A DNA stretch of 52,155 bases from Chitinophaga sp. S165 (lineage in GTDB: Bacteria > Bacteroidota > Bacteroidia > Chitinophagales > Chitinophagaceae): assembly GCF_003182155.1 (NCBI RefSeq), contig NZ_QGTG01000018.1:1-52155 (forward strand), written 5' to 3'. The notes under the pieces were generated by a model, which was given only the letters and a program-made list of their open reading frames with translations, made no database searches and was not told where the DNA came from. The translations under genes and the position numbers were made by a program. Of this stretch, positions 48,990-52,155 are shown piece after piece; position 1 is the first letter of the stretch; each line of letters starts with the position of its first letter.

Positions 48990-50762
48990 ATGGGTATGCT
49001 GCAATTTTTTAAGAGATCTTTGTTCACACTGTTTTTTCTGGGGATGGCGTTCCGCATGTCAGCCCAGGACCAGCAGTATTTTGTATATATACAAAGTGAG
49101 AGATCCCAACCTTTTTATGTAAGATATGATGGGAAGCTGATGCCGTCGTCGGACAGGGGATATATTATCCTCTCCAAAATGCCGGCAGGTACGGCCTCTC
49201 TGAGGATAGGCTTCGCGAAAAGTGACGCGCCTGAACGCCAGTACCTCGTGAAGGTAACAGGCCCGGGCGATCAGGGGTACCTGTTGAAACAGGACGGGGA
49301 CCGCGGATATGCGTTATTTAATCTGCAGACGTTTGCGGTGATCAGGCCTGGAGAAGAAAAGAAGAAGGAGCCTGTAGCGGTGGCTGAAACGCCGGCAGCT
49401 GAAGTGGCGCCGACCCAGGACATGGAGGTAGCGCCTGCAGTAGCGGCAAATGAAACCGAAACAGCACCTGCGCCCGTAGTTGCGGATAGTCCGGTTGTGC
49501 CAGCGCCTCCGGTACCGGTTTCGGAGGAAGAGCAGAAGCAGGCCATGATGGCATCTTTAAAGAAAGACCTTGATTCTACTTTCCCTACAAAAAGCGGAGT
49601 GGCGGTAGGACCGGGTACCCGTCCGGTGAAGCAGTCCAACAAATTCTCCCAGGCATTGGATAAAGTAGTGAGTGACGATCGTCCGGACGATATACAGCTG
49701 GAAGAACCTAAAGCGCCGGTAACGGCGGCACCGGCTACAGATGTGCCGAAAGCAGCTCCTGCTACTGAAGCACCGGCCGAGAAGAGACGCAGAAGGAGAA
49801 GAGAGCGTGATCCTTTGACAGAAGAAGAAAAAGCATTGGCCAGTGCAGTACTGGCTGAAGAAAATAAAGCGGCAGCACCGGCATCTGAACAGCCAATCAC
49901 AGAAGCGACGCCGGCAGCGGTGCCAGTAACTGAAGGCACTCAGGCAACAACAGCGCCGGTGGGTGAAACGGCTAAATCATCCGAAGAAACCGTACCTGCC
50001 GAACCGGTGAAGGAAGAGGCGCCAGTGACAAAGAAGGAAAAGAAACAGCGGAAGAAGAAGAGCGACGACCCGGCATTCATTGATTTTGTGGATACCGGCG
50101 GACATCAGGCACCACCAGCAGGCAGTGTAGCAGCACCTGCGCCGGCCACTACTGAAAGTACCCCGGCAGAAACAACCGTTATTCCGGCTGAAGAACCGGC
50201 AAGTGCTAAAAAGAAGAGACGTAGCAGGATTGCTGAGAAAATAGATACGATAGATACATCTGAACGTCCTAATAATGTGGTGAGTGATCCGACAGGATAT
50301 GAGGTAAGTGATCTATCAATAGATCATCCGAAAGAGAGCAAAAAAGACAAAAAGAAAAAGAAGGCGGCAGAAGGAGAGGGCGTGGACGTAGCTGCTCCTG
50401 TGGCAGCGCCGGTAGCGGCAGAACCGGCTCCGGAAACGAAATCATCCTCTCTGAAAATGATCAATTCTGATTGCGGAAAGGTGATGGATGATGAGACGTT
50501 CCGTAAAATGCTGCGGAAGTTCGTTGCCGGAAAAGATGATGATGCAATGGTGGAAGCATTCCGTAGGCAGACCAAAGGTTATTGCCTGGAATCTTCACAG
50601 ATCAAGACATTGGTACAGTTAATGGGAACGGATGAATCCCGGTATCGTTTGTTGGATCAGGCCTATCCGAAGGCTTATCATTCAGACGAATTTGCCGGTT
50701 TGGAGAGCCTGTTGTCTGACAGTTATTACAAAAAGCGTTTCAGGGCCATGCTGCACAAGTAG
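48990..50762 (+). CDS. exported protein with Ala/Pro/Glu-rich linker and DUF4476 end
   Basis: A 590-residue protein: signal peptide (to about residue 25, ending MSAQ), a small beta domain (28-118: YFVYIQSERSQPFYVRYDGKLMPSS, RGYIILSKMPAGTASLRIGF), a low-complexity middle of about 350 residues dominated by A, P, E, T, V and lysine blocks (KKEKKQRKKK, KKDKKKKK), and a C-terminal domain (about 492-590) of DUF4476 type, ending in LLSDSYYKKRFRAML. DUF4476 is common in Bacteroidota and of unknown function. The middle is probably extended and may reach across the periplasm. M1 or M3 may be the start. Confidence 0.82.
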   Translation: MGMLQFFKRSLFTLFFLGMAFRMSAQDQQYFVYIQSERSQPFYVRYDGKLMPSSDRGYIILSKMPAGTASLRIGFAKSDAPERQYLVKVTGPGDQGYLLKQDGDRGYALFNLQTFAVIRPGEEKKKEPVAVAETPAAEVAPTQDMEVAPAVAANETETAPAPVVADSPVVPAPPVPVSEEEQKQAMMASLKKDLDSTFPTKSGVAVGPGTRPVKQSNKFSQALDKVVSDDRPDDIQLEEPKAPVTAAPATDVPKAAPATEAPAEKRRRRRRERDPLTEEEKALASAVLAEENKAAAPASEQPITEATPAAVPVTEGTQATTAPVGETAKSSEETVPAEPVKEEAPVTKKEKKQRKKKSDDPAFIDFVDTGGHQAPPAGSVAAPAPATTESTPAETTVIPAEEPASAKKKRRSRIAEKIDTIDTSERPNNVVSDPTGYEVSDLSIDHPKESKKDKKKKKAAEGEGVDVAAPVAAPVAAEPAPETKSSSLKMINSDCGKVMDDETFRKMLRKFVAGKDDDAMVEAFRRQTKGYCLESSQIKTLVQLMGTDESRYRLLDQAYPKAYHSDEFAGLESLLSDSYYKKRFRAMLHK

Positions 50763-50785
50763 CGGGGAAGAAGATAATTACGAAG

Positions 50786-50825
50786 AGGTCACAAGGTTGT
50801 ATGACAGCAACTTTGTGACCTTTTT
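50786..50825 (+). terminator. terminator after the DUF4476 gene
   Basis: Arms AGGTCACAAGGTTG and CAACTTTGTGACCT (50786-50799, 50808-50821) with one G-U pair, followed by TTTT. Confidence 0.85.
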
Positions 50826-50845
50826 GTTTTTGCGCCTTACCTTTG
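50812..50845 (+). promoter_or_regulatory. promoter of truA
   Basis: TTTG (50812-50815) and TACCTTTG (50838-50845), 22 bases apart; the -33 element lies within the right arm of the preceding terminator. The start codon is 19 bases after the -7 box. Confidence 0.6.
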
Positions 50846-50864
50846 CGTTTCGCAATCAGGAATT

Positions 50865-51617
50865 ATGAGATATTTTATCGAGGTAGGATATAAGGGGGCT
50901 GGTTTTGCCGGTTTCCAGGTACAGGATACTGCACACACGGTACAATCGGCCATAGATCATGCTATCAGTACGCTGATGCGGACGAAGATAGTGACGACAG
51001 GCTCCAGCCGTACGGATGCGGGGGTGCATGCGTTGCAGAACTTCCTGCATTTTGATACGGACCAGCCATTGCATCCTCAGTTCCAGTATAAGGTGAATGC
51101 GATCCTGCCGCCGGATGTGGTACTGAAACATGTGTACAGGGTCGGGGATGAAGACCATTCGCGTTTTGCGGCGTTGAGCAGGTCTTACGAATATACATTG
51201 TACATGCACAAAGACCCGTTCCTGCATGACAGGGGGTACTTTTTTCCGTACCGGCTGGATGTGGAGCTGTTGCAGGAAGCGGCGGGCGTGTTGATGGAGT
51301 ACCAGGACTTTATGACGTTTTCGAAGCGGAATACGCAGGTGCGGACATATATCTGCAATATTATGTCGTCGGCGTGGACGGCGAAGGAAGACCGGTTAGT
51401 GTACAATGTAACGGCGAACAGGTTTTTGCGAGGGATGGTGAGGGGAATGGTAGGAACGATGTTGCGGGTAGGGCGCGGTAAGTTGACGATGGAGGGATTC
51501 CGGGAAGCGATAGAGAGCCGGAATTGTGTGAATGCTGATTTTGCGGTACCGCCGCAGGGGTTGTTCCTGATAAAGGTAGCGTATCCGGAGGGGATGTTGA
51601 ATGACAGGGTGCAGTAA
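50865..51617 (+). CDS. truA: tRNA pseudouridine synthase A
   Basis: A 250-residue enzyme of normal length. The catalytic aspartate is D51 in SSRTDAGVHAL; the start MRYFIEVGYKGAGFAGFQVQ and the motifs SRSYEYTLYM and FLRGMVRGMVGTML are those of TruA. It converts uridines 38-40 of the tRNA anticodon arm to pseudouridine. Its position just before an rRNA operon, with its own promoter, fits a translation-related locus. Confidence 0.95.
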   Translation: MRYFIEVGYKGAGFAGFQVQDTAHTVQSAIDHAISTLMRTKIVTTGSSRTDAGVHALQNFLHFDTDQPLHPQFQYKVNAILPPDVVLKHVYRVGDEDHSRFAALSRSYEYTLYMHKDPFLHDRGYFFPYRLDVELLQEAAGVLMEYQDFMTFSKRNTQVRTYICNIMSSAWTAKEDRLVYNVTANRFLRGMVRGMVGTMLRVGRGKLTMEGFREAIESRNCVNADFAVPPQGLFLIKVAYPEGMLNDRVQ

Positions 51618-51686
51618 AATGTGCCCACTTAATATATTGATATTAAGCAGTTTAGTATAATCGTACCAGTTATCTTTCAAAATTTA

Positions 51687-51717
51687 TTTGGTAGTAATGA
51701 AAAAACTCCTAATTTTG
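51687..51717 (+). promoter_or_regulatory. rRNA operon promoter P1
   Basis: TTTG (51687-51690) and TAATTTTG (51710-51717) with 19 bases between: a consensus promoter. The spacer starts GTAGTAATGAAAA, shared with the second promoter 187 bases further on. Confidence 0.8.
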
Positions 51718-51873
51718 CATCCCGCTTCGATAGAAAGCAACGCATACAAAAGCTCTTCCCAAGTATAGAATTTCTCCTTTTTTGATAAGGCGCAGCTGGC
51801 TGAAAGTGGCTGCACTGTTGGATTTAGAAGGGTCGTTGCTAAAATGATCACTAAAATAAAATTTCAAAAAAGA

Positions 51874-51905
51874 TTTGGTGGTAATGAAAATTTAATACAC
51901 CTTTG
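51874..51905 (+). promoter_or_regulatory. rRNA operon promoter P2
   Basis: TTTG (51874-51877) and CACCTTTG (51898-51905) with 20 bases between; the spacer starts GTGGTAATGAAAA, nearly the same as in P1. Confidence 0.75.
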
Positions 51906-52155
51906 CAACCCCAACGCAAACGATGCGAAACGGAATAAAGCGAGAAAGTTCTTACAGTATAGAAAAGATGTCCGGCAGCAAGTGCCACGCAGATCGGATC
52001 TGAGACATTGACGAAAGGTTAAGCGAATGGCTTGACTAAAGTTCTTTGAAAGAATGGAAACAACAGCAAATTTTAAACAGGTAATGTTCAAGCGAAAACA
52101 TTAGATAAATGACGTCTAATTTCGAGAGAAATTACACAGTCAGTATCAAAACTTC
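51906..52155 (+). other. 16S rRNA leader with antitermination signals
   Basis: No protein gene is seen from 51618 to the end. After the two promoters comes a leader with a boxA-like GTTCTTTGAA (52041-52050), a TAATGTT/AACATTA hairpin (52082-52103) and a TAATTTC/GAAATTA hairpin (52117-52134). The window ends in CAGTATCAAAACTTC, the kind of sequence that stands directly before the 16S rRNA in this phylum (from memory), so the rRNA gene itself is just outside. Confidence 0.75.

Noticed and set aside
49271..49939. 222-residue antisense frame in the DUF4476 gene
   Set aside because: It is the complement of the Ala/Pro/Glu-rich linker and has no domain.
1..52155. CRISPR arrays and insertion sequences
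   Set aside because: No regularly spaced repeats with unique spacers and no transposase with terminal inverted repeats were seen; the 11-base arrays have no spacers.

Overview
The window looks like a chromosomal segment of a Bacteroidota, most likely a Chitinophaga-like member of the Chitinophagaceae. The grounds are: promoters of the Bacteroidota type (TTTG at -33, TAnnTTTG at -7) before tRNA, rRNA and several protein genes; weak or absent Shine-Dalgarno sequences; many lipoproteins and secreted enzymes; and family choices typical of the phylum (FecR with an ECF sigma factor, Reg_prop/Y_Y_Y/His_kinase sensor, spondin lipoprotein, DUF4476, PycTM). No taxonomic search was possible.

Layout. 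1-460: remnant of a serine recombinase beside a tRNA-Glu gene. 490-8120: orphan signalling proteins (a receiver lacking its phospho-acceptor; a PAS kinase tail-to-tail with a receiver), a GT-C membrane enzyme, a dienelactone hydrolase lipoprotein, a two-repeat spondin lipoprotein and an AraC regulator. 8180-15310: GH16 lipoprotein, an NDH-2/Rrf2 redox operon with a clear operator, a Crp/Fnr regulator divergent from a DJ-1/PfpI protein across a perfect CRP-type site, an AvrRpt2-like (C70) cysteine protease, and a MaoC hydratase. 15320-17150: an AT-rich AAA ATPase/DUF4143 gene with repeated sites around its promoter, next to a second, identical tRNA-Glu.

17300-24200 is a glycolytic block (gap, pgk) followed by a DctA-type transporter and a giant one-component-membrane sensor kinase with no regulator gene. 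24200-28650: lemA-TPM-TPM operon, an orphan receiver, FecR and a sigma factor that lacks region 4. 28800-32160: an 11-bp-period repeat array, M20 peptidase, Hsp15-like S4 protein and lysA. 32370-39320: a large protein of unknown function, then a two-gene operon encoding an SdiA-regulated-like lipoprotein and a 1223-residue fusion of metallophosphatase, CotH-like kinase segment and Omp85-type barrel.

39450-45400 is the most unusual unit: a protein fusing an HD phosphohydrolase to a PycTM (Pycsar effector) membrane domain lies 2 bp before polyphosphate kinase ppk1, followed by a thioredoxin, a DUF4442 protein and a beta-CASP nuclease. A 43-bp perfect inverted repeat fills the next intergenic space. 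45690-52155: M1 aminopeptidase, a free-standing biotin carrier, a DUF4476 protein, truA, and then tandem rRNA promoters and an antitermination leader. The window appears to stop just before a 16S rRNA gene. No CRISPR array or complete insertion sequence was seen.
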